Of a stretch of 64,000 nt of DNA, positions 17,624 through 27,459 are shown one piece after another. Below the pieces are notes generated by a model, which searched no databases, was not told the DNA's origin, and saw only the letters and a list, made by a program, of their open reading frames with translations. Every line of letters starts with the position of its first letter. The first letter of the stretch is position 1. Made by a program: the position numbers and the translations under genes. The DNA is from Propionibacteriaceae bacterium UBA7704 (GTDB lineage Bacteria; Actinomycetota; Actinomycetes; Propionibacteriales; Propionibacteriaceae), in the NCBI GenBank assembly GCA_002482525.1, contig DLGC01000002.1:148648-212647 (forward strand), read 5' to 3'.

Positions 17624-18625
17624 TTAGTGGCCTTCTCCGAGCAGTGCGTCAAGCCGCGGAGTAGCTGAACCGGACCCTTGCGGCTCGCTCAGTACCGCCG
17701 GGGTTTGCGACGGCGCGAACTGCGTTTCGCCGATGGCCCGCAGTTGGCTCTGAAGGTGGCTGGTCAGCGTGCTGCGGTAGCTGCTTTCGAAGCTACGCAG
17801 TTGCTCGACCTTGGTCCGGAGGGTGTCGCGCTCTGCTTCGAGCTGAGTGAACATCTCAGCGCGCTTGGCGGTCGCCTCATTGGTGAGAGCCTCGGCCTTC
17901 TGCTGCGCCTCCAAGGTGACCTTCTCGACGTTGACCCGGGCCTCGGATTCGATCCGATCTGCGCGGGTGCGGGCATCGGTGAGGGCCTCATGGGCCTTGC
18001 GGTTGGCGCTGTCGATGACGTTCTCGGCCTCGGCGCGTGCCGTGGTGAGGATCCGCTGCGATTCGACCTGCGACTCGCCCACCAGGCGCTCGGCTTGTTC
18101 GGTGGCCATCTGCAACAGCCGGGTGACTGCCGGGGATGCCTCCGCCGAGGTGGTGACCACGATGTTCTCGATCTTGCCCGACGAGATGACGCTGCCACCG
18201 ACCGGCATCTGTGCGGCCGCATCGCCGGCCTGGCGCAGGTTCGAAACCTCCGAACGCAGCGACTCGATCTCCTGCTGGGCGCGGGCGAGTTCCTCACGCG
18301 CCTGTCCCAGTTCCTGACCGCGTCGGTTCAGTTCGTCGTTCTTGCCTGCCAGCTCGCTGCGAGCACCGTCCAGAGCGCTCTGGCTCTGCTGCAGCTCGGC
18401 GCGAACCCGGTCGGAATCACCGGAGTCGCTGGGAACGAAGACGCTGGACGGCTGGCCTTTGCTCAGCGACTCGATCTGCTGCTTGAGCGCACCGTTCTCT
18501 TCCGTCAACTGGGCAAGCGTGGCCTCGACCTTGTCGACGAAGTTGTCGACATCGACCGGCTCATAGCCGTTTCGCCGCGCCAAGTGAAAGCGGGTCTGCC
18601 GGACCTGCTCCAGGGTCAGAGTCAT
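17624..18625 (-). CDS. wag31: DivIVA-family polar growth protein Wag31
   Basis: Coiled-coil protein that gathers at negatively curved membrane and steers polar wall growth in actinobacteria. The N-terminal DivIVA domain (about 1-60) shows TLEQVRQTRFHLARRNGYEPVDVDNFVDKVEATLAQL. A heptad-rich, Glu/Gln/Arg coiled coil follows, broken by a Gly/Ser linker around 145-160, then a second coiled coil (about 165-285) and a flexible tail. Length of 333 aa is longer than mycobacterial Wag31 (about 260). ATG 18625 has GAGG seven bases upstream. It has its own likely promoter and is cut off from sepF by an intrinsic terminator; yggT, normally between them, is absent. Confidence 0.95.
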   Translation of the reverse strand: MTLTLEQVRQTRFHLARRNGYEPVDVDNFVDKVEATLAQLTEENGALKQQIESLSKGQPSSVFVPSDSGDSDRVRAELQQSQSALDGARSELAGKNDELNRRGQELGQAREELARAQQEIESLRSEVSNLRQAGDAAAQMPVGGSVISSGKIENIVVTTSAEASPAVTRLLQMATEQAERLVGESQVESQRILTTARAEAENVIDSANRKAHEALTDARTRADRIESEARVNVEKVTLEAQQKAEALTNEATAKRAEMFTQLEAERDTLRTKVEQLRSFESSYRSTLTSHLQSQLRAIGETQFAPSQTPAVLSEPQGSGSATPRLDALLGEGH

Positions 18626-18685
18626 TGCTCACCTCACGTACTCGGTTCCAAATCGCGGCGGGCCGCGACTCGTAGGGTAGTTCTC

Positions 18686-18715
18686 AGGCTAGTGCAGCCC
18701 GATTGATCAATCCAA
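18686..18715 (-). promoter_or_regulatory. Candidate promoter for wag31
   Basis: On the minus strand, TTGGAT (18715-18710) and TAGCCT (18691-18686) are 18 bp apart, a fair match to the primary sigma factor consensus. It ends about 60 nt before the wag31 start and lies downstream of the sepF terminator, so a separate promoter is needed here. Confidence 0.35.
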
Positions 18716-18803
18716 GGGCAACTGTATTGGGTAGCACCGGAGGTAAACCTTCAGTACAGACAATTCCCTCACTCTGAGCCTGCCACCAGGGGTATCAGAG
18801 ACG

Positions 18804-18843
18804 AAAAAAAGCCGCCGGAGCCGGCACCAGGCCGGTCGGCGGC
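18804..18843 (-). terminator. Intrinsic terminator after sepF
   Basis: A GC-rich hairpin formed by GCCGCCG (18811-18817) and CGGCGGC (18837-18843), with inner pairing CCGGC/GCCGG, followed on the minus strand by seven T residues. It lies 14 nt after the sepF stop codon. This is the clearest rho-independent terminator in the window. Confidence 0.92.
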
Positions 18844-18856
18844 ATGATCGCAACTC

Positions 18857-19339
18857 TCAGGACTGGTTGAAAAAGCCGCCTGCGAGCCGTTCTTTGTCCT
18901 CGGCGGTGACCGACAGATTCTGCGGAGACAACAGGAAGACCTTGCTGGTGATGCGTTCGATGCTGCCCTGCAGGCCGAAGATCAAACCGGCGCAGAAGTC
19001 CACCAACCGCTTGGCGTCGGCCTCCTCCATCTCCGAGACGTTCATGATCACCGGGACGCCGTCGCGGAAGTTCTCGCCGATATTGCGAGCTTCGTTGTAG
19101 GTGCGCGGACGCACACTCACGATCCGGTTGATATCGGCCACCCGCGACTGGTTCACCCGCGGCCTCCGCGATTCCAGTTCGGTGACCGTGGCCGAGGAAT
19201 CGGCGTCCGTTGTGGCCAACTCACGGCCCGACGGCACCGCTTCGGTCACTTCGCCAGACATGTCGTCGGGCTCGACGTAGCTCTCGTCGGCGGAGACCAA
19301 GCCGAGCCATTCGGCTGCCTTCCTCAAGCGATCTGCCAT
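18857..19339 (-). CDS. sepF: Cell division protein SepF
   Basis: Membrane-associated FtsZ-binding protein that aligns FtsZ filaments; in actinobacteria it replaces FtsA as the membrane tether. From ATG 19339 the product is 160 aa: an N-terminal amphipathic-like start MADRLRKAAEWLGL, an acidic linker, and the C-terminal SepF domain (about 70-160) with RPRTYNEARNIGENFRDGVPVIMNVSEM, ADAKRLVDFCAGLIFGL and KVFLLSPQNLSV. AGGA lies close upstream of ATG 19339; the frame is open to 19420 but those codons are unlike SepF. The usual neighbour yggS is missing between pgeF and sepF. Confidence 0.95.
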   Translation of the reverse strand: MADRLRKAAEWLGLVSADESYVEPDDMSGEVTEAVPSGRELATTDADSSATVTELESRRPRVNQSRVADINRIVSVRPRTYNEARNIGENFRDGVPVIMNVSEMEEADAKRLVDFCAGLIFGLQGSIERITSKVFLLSPQNLSVTAEDKERLAGGFFNQS

Positions 19340-19423
19340 TGTCCTGCCCCTTCGGGTTTTGTCACTCCTGAAAACCATAACCCGACGACGCCGTTCAACC
19401 GGGAAGGCGCCCCTCGACACGCG

Positions 19424-20131
19424 TCAAGGCAGCCAGATAACGCCCGCCTGGCGACCGGACGCCGCAGCATCGCGCCGATGGGAGTGCAACGAGGTTGTGG
19501 TCAGGGTGCAGGGATCCAGCCGCACCACCTGACACCCGGCTCCAGCCAGTTGGTCAGCGGCGGCCTGACCCAGATCCAGGCTGGGTGTGCCCCAACTGGT
19601 CTGCGCTCTGGCCGCGGGAAGTTCTCGACAGTATTGCTCCTGCAACGACGCAGGCACTTCGTAGCATTCGCCGCAGATATGCGGGCCGATCCAGGCGCGT
19701 ACCGCTCCCGAGCCGCGGGCCCGTAGCTGCGCCACCAACTCGAGCAGCACACCGGCTGCCAATCCCACTCGACCGGCATGGGCGGCACCGATCACAGTCG
19801 CCTCTGCGTCGACCATGAGTACCGGCAGGCAGTCAGCGGCACGAACCGCCAGCCCGAGGCCGTGTTCGGTCGTGATCAGGGCGTCGGCCTGCTCCCGCGC
19901 GATCGCAACCGGATCGTCGGCGGCACCGACTCGGAGTACCCGGGCCCCGTGGACCTGGTAGGCGTTCAGCACCGGGACGCGCAGTTCGGCCTCGACGAGG
20001 TCCCAGTCTGGGGAGCGCCAGGCCCGCGCATCGCCCAGTGTCAGGTCCAATCGACCCCCACCGGGGGCGACGGCGTCAAAGAAGGCGATCCCGACACCGT
20101 CGGTGTCGGGATCGTTGCGATAACTGAACAT
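19424..20131 (-). CDS. pgeF: Peptidoglycan editing factor PgeF / YfiH-family polyphenol oxidase-like protein
   Basis: Member of the YfiH family (formerly called multicopper polyphenol oxidase), shown in E. coli to remove wrongly incorporated L-Ser from muropeptide precursors and elsewhere to act on purine nucleosides. Conserved motifs are NAYQVHGARVL with the metal-binding His, AVRAADCLPVLM with Cys, IGAAHAGRVGL with His, and the GPHICGECYEV segment. The 235-aa length is normal. It starts 11 nt after ftsZ ends, so is in the same operon. Which activity dominates here cannot be said. Confidence 0.93.
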   Translation of the reverse strand: MFSYRNDPDTDGVGIAFFDAVAPGGGRLDLTLGDARAWRSPDWDLVEAELRVPVLNAYQVHGARVLRVGAADDPVAIAREQADALITTEHGLGLAVRAADCLPVLMVDAEATVIGAAHAGRVGLAAGVLLELVAQLRARGSGAVRAWIGPHICGECYEVPASLQEQYCRELPAARAQTSWGTPSLDLGQAAADQLAGAGCQVVRLDPCTLTTTSLHSHRRDAAASGRQAGVIWLP

Positions 20132-20142
20132 CGGTGTTGGAC

Positions 20143-21279
20143 CTACTTCAGGAAGTCGGGCACGTCCAGTTCGTCGTCGGAAGGTTCAGCCACCGGCGCA
20201 CGACGCTGCTCGGTCCTGCTGATGACAGGCACCTCGGCCGTGGCATCGGTGGCCGAGACATCGCTCTGGGCCGATGCGCTCGGCACCGGCGCCGGCCGGC
20301 GAACCGAACTCGACGTCCGCTGCGGCGGCGCGCCGCCGTCGAACCCGGCTGCGATCACGGTGACGCGCACCTCGTCGCCGAGCGCATCGTCGATGACCGT
20401 TCCGAAGATGATGTTGGCCTCCTCATGGGCCACCGATTCTATGAGATTCGCCGCTGTCGACACCTCGAACAGGCCCAGATCGGAGCCACCGGCGATCGAC
20501 AACAGCACACCGCGGGCCCCGTCGATGCTGGCTTCCAGCAACGGAGAGGACACGGCCATTTCGGCAGCGGCCCGGGCTCGATCCTCGCCGCGCGCCGAGC
20601 CGATGCCCATCAGCGCCGATCCGGCATTGGACATGACCGCCTTCACGTCGGCGAAGTCCAGGTTGATCAAGCCGGGGGTGGTGATCAGGTCGGTGATCCC
20701 CGACACACCCTGCATGAGCACTTGATCGGCCTGCCGGAAGGCGTCAAGGATCGCCACCTGGTGATCGGTCATCTCCAGCAGCTTGTCGTTGGGGATCACG
20801 ATGAGTGTGTCGACTTCCTCACGCAAGGAGTCGATGCCGCTCTCGGCCTGGTTGGAGCGTCGACGTCCCTCGAAGCTGAACGGACGAGTCACCACGCCGA
20901 TGGTCAAAGCACCCAGCGAGCGGGCGATGCGAGCCACCACCGGAGCACCACCGGTGCCCGTGCCGCCACCCTCACCGGCGGTGACGAAGACCATGTCGGC
21001 ACCCTTGAGTACCTCCTCGATCTCGTCGGCATGATCCTCAGCGGCCTGCCTGCCTTTGTCCGGGTCTGCGCCGGCGCCCAGTCCACGAGTGAGATCACGC
21101 CCAATGTTGAGCTTGACGTCTGCGTCGCTCATCAACAGCGCTTGGGCATCAGTGTTCAGTGCGATGAACTCGACTCCACGCAGTCCGGATTCGATCATCC
21201 GGTTCACTGCGTTGACGCCACCGCCACCGACACCAACAACTTTGATGATTGCCAGATAGTTCTGGGAGGCAGTAGCCAC
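20143..21279 (-). CDS. ftsZ: Cell division protein FtsZ
   Basis: Tubulin-like GTPase that forms the division ring. From GTG 21279 the product is 378 aa, with AAGG nine bases upstream; the frame stays open to 21312. The GTP-binding glycine loop GGGTGTG is at 104-110, preceded by the N-terminal [16 protein letters not shown]. The T7 loop [11 protein letters not shown] follows. A Pro/Ala/Ser-rich linker ends in the conserved C-terminal peptide [11 protein letters not shown], the SepF-binding tail. A 178-nt gap separates it from ftsQ, enough for its own promoter, as in other actinobacteria, but I could not pick a convincing -35/-10 pair. Confidence 0.98.
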   Translation of the reverse strand: MATASQNYLAIIKVVGVGGGGVNAVNRMIESGLRGVEFIALNTDAQALLMSDADVKLNIGRDLTRGLGAGADPDKGRQAAEDHADEIEEVLKGADMVFVTAGEGGGTGTGGAPVVARIARSLGALTIGVVTRPFSFEGRRRSNQAESGIDSLREEVDTLIVIPNDKLLEMTDHQVAILDAFRQADQVLMQGVSGITDLITTPGLINLDFADVKAVMSNAGSALMGIGSARGEDRARAAAEMAVSSPLLEASIDGARGVLLSIAGGSDLGLFEVSTAANLIESVAHEEANIIFGTVIDDALGDEVRVTVIAAGFDGGAPPQRTSSSVRRPAPVPSASAQSDVSATDATAEVPVISRTEQRRAPVAEPSDDELDVPDFLK

Positions 21280-21457
21280 TTCACCCACCCTTACGGAGAT
21301 TCGGAACGACACAGGCCGACGAAGCTTCAGGCGGGGAAGTCAGTTGCTCCGGCGTCGGGACAAGGCTATGAGAACGCTTTTCACCTTGTCCAAGAATGGT
21401 CCTGGCCTCGGCGCGTCCCTCAACTGTGACTTCAGGGTTCGCTCGACAGTGCCGGAT

Positions 21458-22180
21458 TCAGCGGCGTGTCGGAAATGACGGCGCGGACACATCGAATATC
21501 CGACCAGACATGCCGAGCAGGTGATCGAGCACCTGACTCTTGACCGCCGACTGTTCCGCGCTGCCCCACATCACCCGCCGACCGTCGCGAAGCCTCAGCT
21601 CGATGCTGTCGGAGGTTGCAGCCTCAATGCGCGCGACCTTCGCCGCGGTGGCGTCGCTCAACGCCGAGAACACGGTACCCACGTCGACCAGCAGCCCTCG
21701 GGCTCGGCTGTCGGCCACGACCTGGACCAGTTTGGACGGCGCCTTGTCGACCCGCTCGAAGACAACCCCGCTGGCATCGGCCAACAGGTAACCGTCACCA
21801 TCCGGCAACGCCAACCGCGGCGTCCGCTCGGTGACGGTGATAGTAACCGCGTCCGGCCAGGAGCGGGCCACCTCGACCTCGGCGACCGGCGGCAACCCAG
21901 CCACCGAGTCGGCGGCAGCCGCGATGTCGACGCGGGCCAGCGGCGTCCCCACCGTCACGCCGGCAGCCTCACGCACCTGGGCCTTGGTCAGCACCTCAGC
22001 TCCAGAAACCGTGACCCGCTGCGCCACGAACACCGGCGAGAAGGCGAACAGATAGACCGCGGCGGCGGCCAGCAGCGCAACGACACTCCAGCCGGCCACC
22101 CGGATCAGCCGAGAGGTGCGCTGCTGTCGTCGACGAAGCTCGAGACGACTGGTGGCATCACTGACCCGCGGTGCACTCAT
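21458..22180 (-). CDS. ftsQ: Cell division protein FtsQ
   Basis: Bitopic divisome protein linking FtsL/FtsB to the septal synthase. The 240-aa product has a cytoplasmic N-terminus rich in Arg (about 1-26), one membrane helix (VAGWSVVALLAAAAVYLFA), a POTRA domain (FVAQRVTVSGAEVLTKAQVREAAGVTVGTPLARVD, about 50-120) and the FtsQ beta domain (VTITVTERTPRLALPDGDGYLLADASGVVF). ATG 22180 overlaps the murC stop by four bases (ATGA), so the pair is translationally coupled. Confidence 0.93.
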   Translation of the reverse strand: MSAPRVSDATSRLELRRRQQRTSRLIRVAGWSVVALLAAAAVYLFAFSPVFVAQRVTVSGAEVLTKAQVREAAGVTVGTPLARVDIAAAADSVAGLPPVAEVEVARSWPDAVTITVTERTPRLALPDGDGYLLADASGVVFERVDKAPSKLVQVVADSRARGLLVDVGTVFSALSDATAAKVARIEAATSDSIELRLRDGRRVMWGSAEQSAVKSQVLDHLLGMSGRIFDVSAPSFPTRR

Positions 22181-23595
22181 GCGGACCTCGTCCGCAGGAG
22201 GTCGGCGACCAGCGGCCCGACAGCAGTCACATCCCCGGCGCCGATCGTCACCACCACGTCGCCAGGGCGAATCAACTCGGCCAGCGTCTGGGCGCCGTCG
22301 TGGACCGATGCTGCGTAGCTGACCCGTTCGGCACCGGCCACGGCCGCGGCCGCATCGGCGACCAGGCGTCCGGTGACGCCGGGGAGCGGGTCCTCCCGGG
22401 CGGGATAGATGTCCAGCACCAGAATGTGATCGGCCGAGGACAGGACCCGTCCGAACTCGGTGGCGAAATCGCGGGTACGGGTGAACAGGTGGGGTTGGAA
22501 ACAGACGACCAGGCGGCTGTCACCGGCGAGTTCGCGGGCAGCACCCAAGGTGGCTGCCACCTCGGTGGGGTGATGAGCGTAGTCATCGAAGATCCGAGCG
22601 CCGCCGACCTCGGCCACCGGTTGAAAACGTCGATGCGTGCCGCGGAAGCCGCCGAGCGCCTCCCGGGCCGGCTCGCCGGACAGCCCCAGAGCGAGCGCTA
22701 CAGCGTAGGCGGCTGCTGCGTTGTGAAGATTGAATCGGCCCGGCACGACCAGTTCAACGACGCCCTGGTCGCGGGCGGAGATCAGCTGTGCCACGCCGCC
22801 GCCGGGTGGGGTCGACACCTCGGTGAGTCGCACCTGCGCCGAGGCGTCCTCACCGACGGTGATGACGGTCTTGCCCGCAGCGCGCGCCGGGTCGATCAGG
22901 GCGGCGGCCCCAGGGTCGTCGGCGTTGAGAATCACCACCTCAACGGTGGCTGCGGTAGCTACCGCCAGAAAGCCGCGGGCGTAGGTCTCAGCGTCGCCCC
23001 AGTTGTCCAGGTGATCGGATTCGATATTGGTGATCACCACGATCTCGGCCGGATATTGCCGGAACGACCCGTCGCTCTCGTCGGCCTCCACCACGAAGGG
23101 GGCACCGGCACCCAGGCGATGGTTCTGTCCGGTCGCGGTCAATGGTGAGCCCACCACATACCCCGGGTCGGCACCGAGCCGGGTGAGGACGGTGGCGATC
23201 ATCGCGCTGGTCGTGGTCTTGCCATGGGTGCCGGTCACGGCCACGCCACGACGGCCCATCATGAGTGCCCCCAGCGCAGCGCTGCGGTGCCAGATTCGCA
23301 GACCTCGTTCCCGGGCCGCGCTCAACTCGGGATTGTCGGCCCGGATCGCACTGGAAACCACGACGGTCTCCGCGTTACCCAGGTTGTCCCTGTGATGCCC
23401 GACGACCGTTCGAACTCCGTCTTGCCGCAATCGCTTCAGCATCGCCGAGTCGGCCTGATCGCTGCCACTGACGTCGACACCCAGTTCGGCGTACATGGCG
23501 GCGATCCCGCTCATGCCGGCACCGCCGACACCGATGAAGTGGACGGCTCCCAGTCGATCCACTGGTAGCAGCGGCACGGGTTCGATCAAAGGCAT
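22177..23595 (-). CDS. murC: UDP-N-acetylmuramate--L-alanine ligase
   Basis: First Mur ligase, adding L-Ala to UDP-MurNAc with ATP. The 472-aa protein shows the N-terminal nucleotide-sugar loop HFIGVGGAGMSGIAAMYAELG, the ATP loop GTHGKTTTSAM at about 121-131, a conserved EADESDGSF, and the Mur ligase C-terminal domain with IFDDYAHHPTEVAATL. ATG 23595 has AGGAG eight to ten bases upstream. Four bases separate it from murG. Confidence 0.97.
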   Translation of the reverse strand: MPLIEPVPLLPVDRLGAVHFIGVGGAGMSGIAAMYAELGVDVSGSDQADSAMLKRLRQDGVRTVVGHHRDNLGNAETVVVSSAIRADNPELSAARERGLRIWHRSAALGALMMGRRGVAVTGTHGKTTTSAMIATVLTRLGADPGYVVGSPLTATGQNHRLGAGAPFVVEADESDGSFRQYPAEIVVITNIESDHLDNWGDAETYARGFLAVATAATVEVVILNADDPGAAALIDPARAAGKTVITVGEDASAQVRLTEVSTPPGGGVAQLISARDQGVVELVVPGRFNLHNAAAAYAVALALGLSGEPAREALGGFRGTHRRFQPVAEVGGARIFDDYAHHPTEVAATLGAARELAGDSRLVVCFQPHLFTRTRDFATEFGRVLSSADHILVLDIYPAREDPLPGVTGRLVADAAAAVAGAERVSYAASVHDGAQTLAELIRPGDVVVTIGAGDVTAVGPLVADLLRTRSA

Positions 23596-23599
23596 CGAA

Positions 23600-24706
23600 T
23601 CACTCCTCGCCTTCAGCCAGGGTACGGATCAGATCGGCCAGGGCCTGTGCCGCCCCCGCAGACACCAGGGCCCGACAGGTGTCGGACATAGCGCGCAACC
23701 GTTGCGGGTCAGCCAGCAGCGCGGTGAGTCGATCCACCAGCACGTCGGCAGTGAGGTCGGCGTCGGCGATCATGAGTCCCGCCTCTGCCCGGATCAGGAA
23801 CTCCGCGTTGCGCGCCTGTTCACCGTTGCCGTGCGGCAGCGGTACGAAGATCGTGGGCAGACCGATCATGGCGGTCTCCATCACGGTGCCCGCACCGGCC
23901 CGCCCCAGCATCACATCGGCGGCCGAATACGCCTGGGCCATGTCATCCACATAACCCACCGGGCGGTAGACCGCGGTGGTGGCGACATTGTCACGGGGCA
24001 CGACGTCCTCGGTCAGGTTCGCCGGCCCCACCACGTGCAGGATGCTGATCCCAGCTGCGAGCAGCCGATCGATCGCCGCAGTCGTGGCGGCATTCAGACT
24101 GCGAGCTCCTTGGGAGCCACCGGAAACCAGCACAACCCGGCCCTCGCCCGGGAGGCCGAAGTGCGCCCTCGCCTCGGCGCGACGTCTGTCGCGATCCAAG
24201 CCGGCGATCGCCGCACGCACCGGCAGCCCCAACTGGCGAGCCCGCGGCAAAGCCGTGTCGGGAAAGCTGGTAACCACCGCATCGGCGAAACGGGCGCCGA
24301 CCTTGTTGGCCAGACCGGCCACCACGTTCCCCTCGTGGATGACCAGCGGGATCTTCTCGGCGCGAGCGGCCAGGTACACCGGCAGCGAGACATAGCCTCC
24401 GAAGCCGGCCACGACCTGGGCGCGATGCTCGCGCAGCAGTGCCTTGGCCTCTCGTACCGCATTCCGCAGCCGGAGTGGCAACGCGATGAGATCACGGGAG
24501 GGTTTGCGTGGCAGCGGTACCGGTGGAATCAGAGCCAGGCTCAGACCGGCGTCAGGGATGACGCGGGTTTCCAAGCCTTTGGGAGTGCCGATGCACAGGA
24601 TCTCCACCGGTCCGGTGGCGGTCAGTTGTTCGGCGGTGGCGATCAACGGGGAGGTATGACCAGCGGTTCCTCCCCCGGCGAGGATCACCCGGATCGGCTC
24701 ACTCAT
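23600..24706 (-). CDS. murG: UDP-N-acetylglucosamine--undecaprenyl-PP-MurNAc-pentapeptide GlcNAc transferase
   Basis: Membrane-associated GT28 glycosyltransferase that turns lipid I into lipid II. The 368-aa protein has the N-terminal Gly-rich loop VILAGGGTAGHTSPLIATAEQL, a second one VVAGFGGYVSLPVYLAAR, and the C-terminal UDP-GlcNAc-binding part with LVSGGSQGARSLN and ADVMLGRAGAGTVMETAMIGLPTIFVPLP. ATG 24706; eight bases after the ftsW stop, in the same operon. Confidence 0.97.
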   Translation of the reverse strand: MSEPIRVILAGGGTAGHTSPLIATAEQLTATGPVEILCIGTPKGLETRVIPDAGLSLALIPPVPLPRKPSRDLIALPLRLRNAVREAKALLREHRAQVVAGFGGYVSLPVYLAARAEKIPLVIHEGNVVAGLANKVGARFADAVVTSFPDTALPRARQLGLPVRAAIAGLDRDRRRAEARAHFGLPGEGRVVLVSGGSQGARSLNAATTAAIDRLLAAGISILHVVGPANLTEDVVPRDNVATTAVYRPVGYVDDMAQAYSAADVMLGRAGAGTVMETAMIGLPTIFVPLPHGNGEQARNAEFLIRAEAGLMIADADLTADVLVDRLTALLADPQRLRAMSDTCRALVSAGAAQALADLIRTLAEGEE

Positions 24707-24714
24707 AGATTCCT

Positions 24715-25971
24715 TCAGTTCGCAGTGGTGACCAATGAGGTGCGTTTGCGCCGCCGGTGTCGACGGGCGTAGGCGCGCGCCGCCGGCTCATTGCGGGCGC
24801 AGGCCAACAATGCCCCCAAAGCCATCAGGTTCGCCAAGAGCGCAGAACCACCGTAGGACAGTAGCGGTAATGGCACCCCCAGCACGGGCACCATCCGCAA
24901 CACGACCAGAATATTGAGCAAGGCCTGAACCATGAACCAACTCGTGACGCCGGCTGCCACATAGCGACTGAAACGGTCATCGGAGCGCATCGCGATACGG
25001 AACCCGGCGTAGCCCAAGATCACGAACAGGGCGAGCACCGCCAAGGTGCCGACCAGACCCAATTCCTCACCGATCACGGCCAGCACGTAGTCGGTATGCG
25101 ACTCGACCAGCCCGCCCCACTTCTGTCGACTGGCACCCAGGCCCAAGCCCCACCAGCCTCCGGAGGCAAGCGCGAAGACGGCGCGGATGGGCTGGTGGTT
25201 GACGCCGAGAGTGTCGGCGTCCTGGTTGAGGAACCCGAAGATCCGGCTCATGCGACTCGGCGAACTGGCCACCATGGCCAACACGCCGGCCGATACCACT
25301 GTGACCAGGCCGACCAGGACACGCCACGGCGCTCCGACGTACCACAGTGTGAGCAGGACCAGCGCGCCCAGGATCAGACCGGTGCCCAAGTCCTCCTGCA
25401 GCACCACCAGGGCGATCATCAGCATCGACACCGGCACGAACGGAATCAGCAGGTGTCGCGGATCGCCGAGCAGCCGGTGTTTCCGGCTGAAGATGTCCGC
25501 TCCCCAGACCACGATGGCCAGCTTGGCGAGTTCGGCCGGCTGGATGCGGAACCAACTGATTCCCACATCCACCCAGTTGGTGTTGCCGTTCTTGGAGAAG
25601 CCGAGCGAGGTGAAGGTGAGCAACTGCAGCGCGATGGCGCCCAGCACCAGCACCCATCCCAGCACTTTCAGGTGCTGCGGCTTGAAACGGGCCAGCACCG
25701 CGGCCGCGACGCCGCCAACGACGAGAAACGCCAGTTGCCGCTTGAAGAAGTAGTAGGCATCGTCCCAGCGGGTGTACGCATAGACGCTGGAGGCGGACAA
25801 CACCATCATCAGGCCCAAGGCCAACAGCAGGACAGCCGGAACCAACACCAGGTAGAAGCTGGCTTGGGGATGCGACAGCCACTCGACCACGAAACTTCTT
25901 CGACGTTCGGTCGTCTGAGACGTCGATTTAGCACCGTGACGATCCACTATGGGGGAAGCCAGGATCGCCAA
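24715..25971 (-). CDS. ftsW: Septal peptidoglycan glycosyltransferase FtsW (SEDS family)
   Basis: Multi-spanning SEDS polymerase that works with FtsI to polymerise lipid II at the septum. The 418-aa protein has about ten membrane helices, an RFKPQHLK cytoplasmic loop, the SEDS segments IQPAELAKLAIVVWGADIF and HTDYVLAVIGEELGLVG, and the C-terminal GVPLPLLSYGGSALLANLMALGAL signature. The chosen start is TTG 25971, which has a G-run eight bases upstream; GTG 25947 is an alternative. Thirteen bases after murD. Confidence 0.95.
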   Translation of the reverse strand: MAILASPIVDRHGAKSTSQTTERRRSFVVEWLSHPQASFYLVLVPAVLLLALGLMMVLSASSVYAYTRWDDAYYFFKRQLAFLVVGGVAAAVLARFKPQHLKVLGWVLVLGAIALQLLTFTSLGFSKNGNTNWVDVGISWFRIQPAELAKLAIVVWGADIFSRKHRLLGDPRHLLIPFVPVSMLMIALVVLQEDLGTGLILGALVLLTLWYVGAPWRVLVGLVTVVSAGVLAMVASSPSRMSRIFGFLNQDADTLGVNHQPIRAVFALASGGWWGLGLGASRQKWGGLVESHTDYVLAVIGEELGLVGTLAVLALFVILGYAGFRIAMRSDDRFSRYVAAGVTSWFMVQALLNILVVLRMVPVLGVPLPLLSYGGSALLANLMALGALLACARNEPAARAYARRHRRRKRTSLVTTAN

Positions 25972-25983
25972 CGCGGTAGCCCC

Positions 25984-27459
25984 CTATCCAGTCAGCTCCT
26001 GAACGGCTGCCGCGAAGTCATCACCGCGCGCCGCATAGTCGGAGTACATGTCCTTGCTCGCGCAGCCCGGTGCGAGCAGCACGACGTCGCCGGGCACTGC
26101 CCGGGACGCTGCCCACGAAACCGCTTGACGCATAGCTCCATGATCCTCGCGATCAATCACGAGCAGCGGAACCTCGGGTGCGTGTCGCCGGATCGCTGCT
26201 GCTACGACGTCGCGGTCGATGCCGAATACCGCCACCGCCCGCAGCCGAGCAGCCACCTGATCGACCAACTCCTCGAAGCTGGTCCCCTTGGCTTGTCCGC
26301 CTGCGATCCAGACCACCGAATCGAAGGCCGCCAGCGAGGCAGCCGCAGCATGCGGATTGGTCGCCTTGGAGTCGTCGATGTAGCGCACGCCGTCTCGTTC
26401 GGCGATGGTCTGGATGCGATGATCACCCAACTGCAGTCGTCGCAAACCCTCCGAGACCGCCGTCGGAGGCACTCCGAAGGAGCGCGCCAGCGCAGCGGCC
26501 GCCAGCGCATTGGCCACATTGTGCGGGGCGTAGGGCACCACATCGGCCAGTTTCGCGATTTCCACCGCCGAATCCCGACGCTGCGCAATGAAGGCGCGAT
26601 CCACGAGCACGTCGTCGACCACCCCCACCATCGACGGGCCGGGGATCCCCAGCGTGAAGCCGATGGCCCGGGCGCCCTCGATGACGTCGGCATCCTCGAC
26701 CAGCTTCTCGGTCACCGCATCGGCGACGTTATAGACGCAAGCGTGCTGCACCCGCTGATAGATCCTGCCCTTGTCGGCGGTGTAGGCCGCCATCGGGTCG
26801 CCGACCCCGTCCGGCCACCCCGCAGAATCGGCGTACCACTCCAGATGGTCGGGGGCGACGTTGAGCACGGCGGCCGAATGCAGGCTCACCGAGTGCGTCC
26901 AATGCAGTTGGAAGCTGGACAGCTCGACAGCCAGCACGTCGTAGGACAGGTCGTCGAGGACTGCTTCGACGATGGGTCTGCCCACATTCCCGACGGCACT
27001 GGTGACCAGGCCCGCCGCGGTCAACATCGATTCCAGCATGCCCACCGTCGTGGTCTTGCCGTTGGTTCCGGTGATTCCCAACCAGGGCACCTGGCGATCG
27101 GGCAGGCTCATCCGCCAGGCGAGCTCGACTTCGCCCCAAATGGGAATTCCGCGCAGTCGAGCCTGCGCCAGCAGCGGTGCCGACGGCAGCCAGCCCGGTG
27201 AAGTGACAACCAAGTCCACCTCATCGGGCAGTTGCGCGGTGGCTCCGGCTCCCAGCCGGACGGTGGCATCGAGCAGTTCCAATACCGTGGCCTTCTCGAC
27301 ATTGCCGGGACTGTCGGAGTCGTCGAGCACCACAACCTGGGCGCCAAGATCCAGCAAACCGTCCGCGGCCGCAAAGCCGGAGGTGCCCAAGCCGGCAACG
27401 ACCACGTGAGCCTGCTGCCAGGGCGAGAGTCGATCTGCGGTCGCGATCCAATCGATCAC
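25984..27459 (-). CDS. murD: UDP-N-acetylmuramoyl-L-alanine--D-glutamate ligase
   Basis: Second Mur ligase, adding D-Glu. From GTG 27459 the product is 491 aa, and the GTGA overlap with the mraY stop (27456-27459) supports this start; the frame is open much farther but only as antisense-like sequence. Motifs: [22 protein letters not shown] near the N-terminus, the ATP loop [33 protein letters not shown] and the C-terminal [17 protein letters not shown]. It ends before ftsW. Confidence 0.97.
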   Translation of the reverse strand: MIDWIATADRLSPWQQAHVVVAGLGTSGFAAADGLLDLGAQVVVLDDSDSPGNVEKATVLELLDATVRLGAGATAQLPDEVDLVVTSPGWLPSAPLLAQARLRGIPIWGEVELAWRMSLPDRQVPWLGITGTNGKTTTVGMLESMLTAAGLVTSAVGNVGRPIVEAVLDDLSYDVLAVELSSFQLHWTHSVSLHSAAVLNVAPDHLEWYADSAGWPDGVGDPMAAYTADKGRIYQRVQHACVYNVADAVTEKLVEDADVIEGARAIGFTLGIPGPSMVGVVDDVLVDRAFIAQRRDSAVEIAKLADVVPYAPHNVANALAAAALARSFGVPPTAVSEGLRRLQLGDHRIQTIAERDGVRYIDDSKATNPHAAAASLAAFDSVVWIAGGQAKGTSFEELVDQVAARLRAVAVFGIDRDVVAAAIRRHAPEVPLLVIDREDHGAMRQAVSWAASRAVPGDVVLLAPGCASKDMYSDYAARGDDFAAAVQELTG

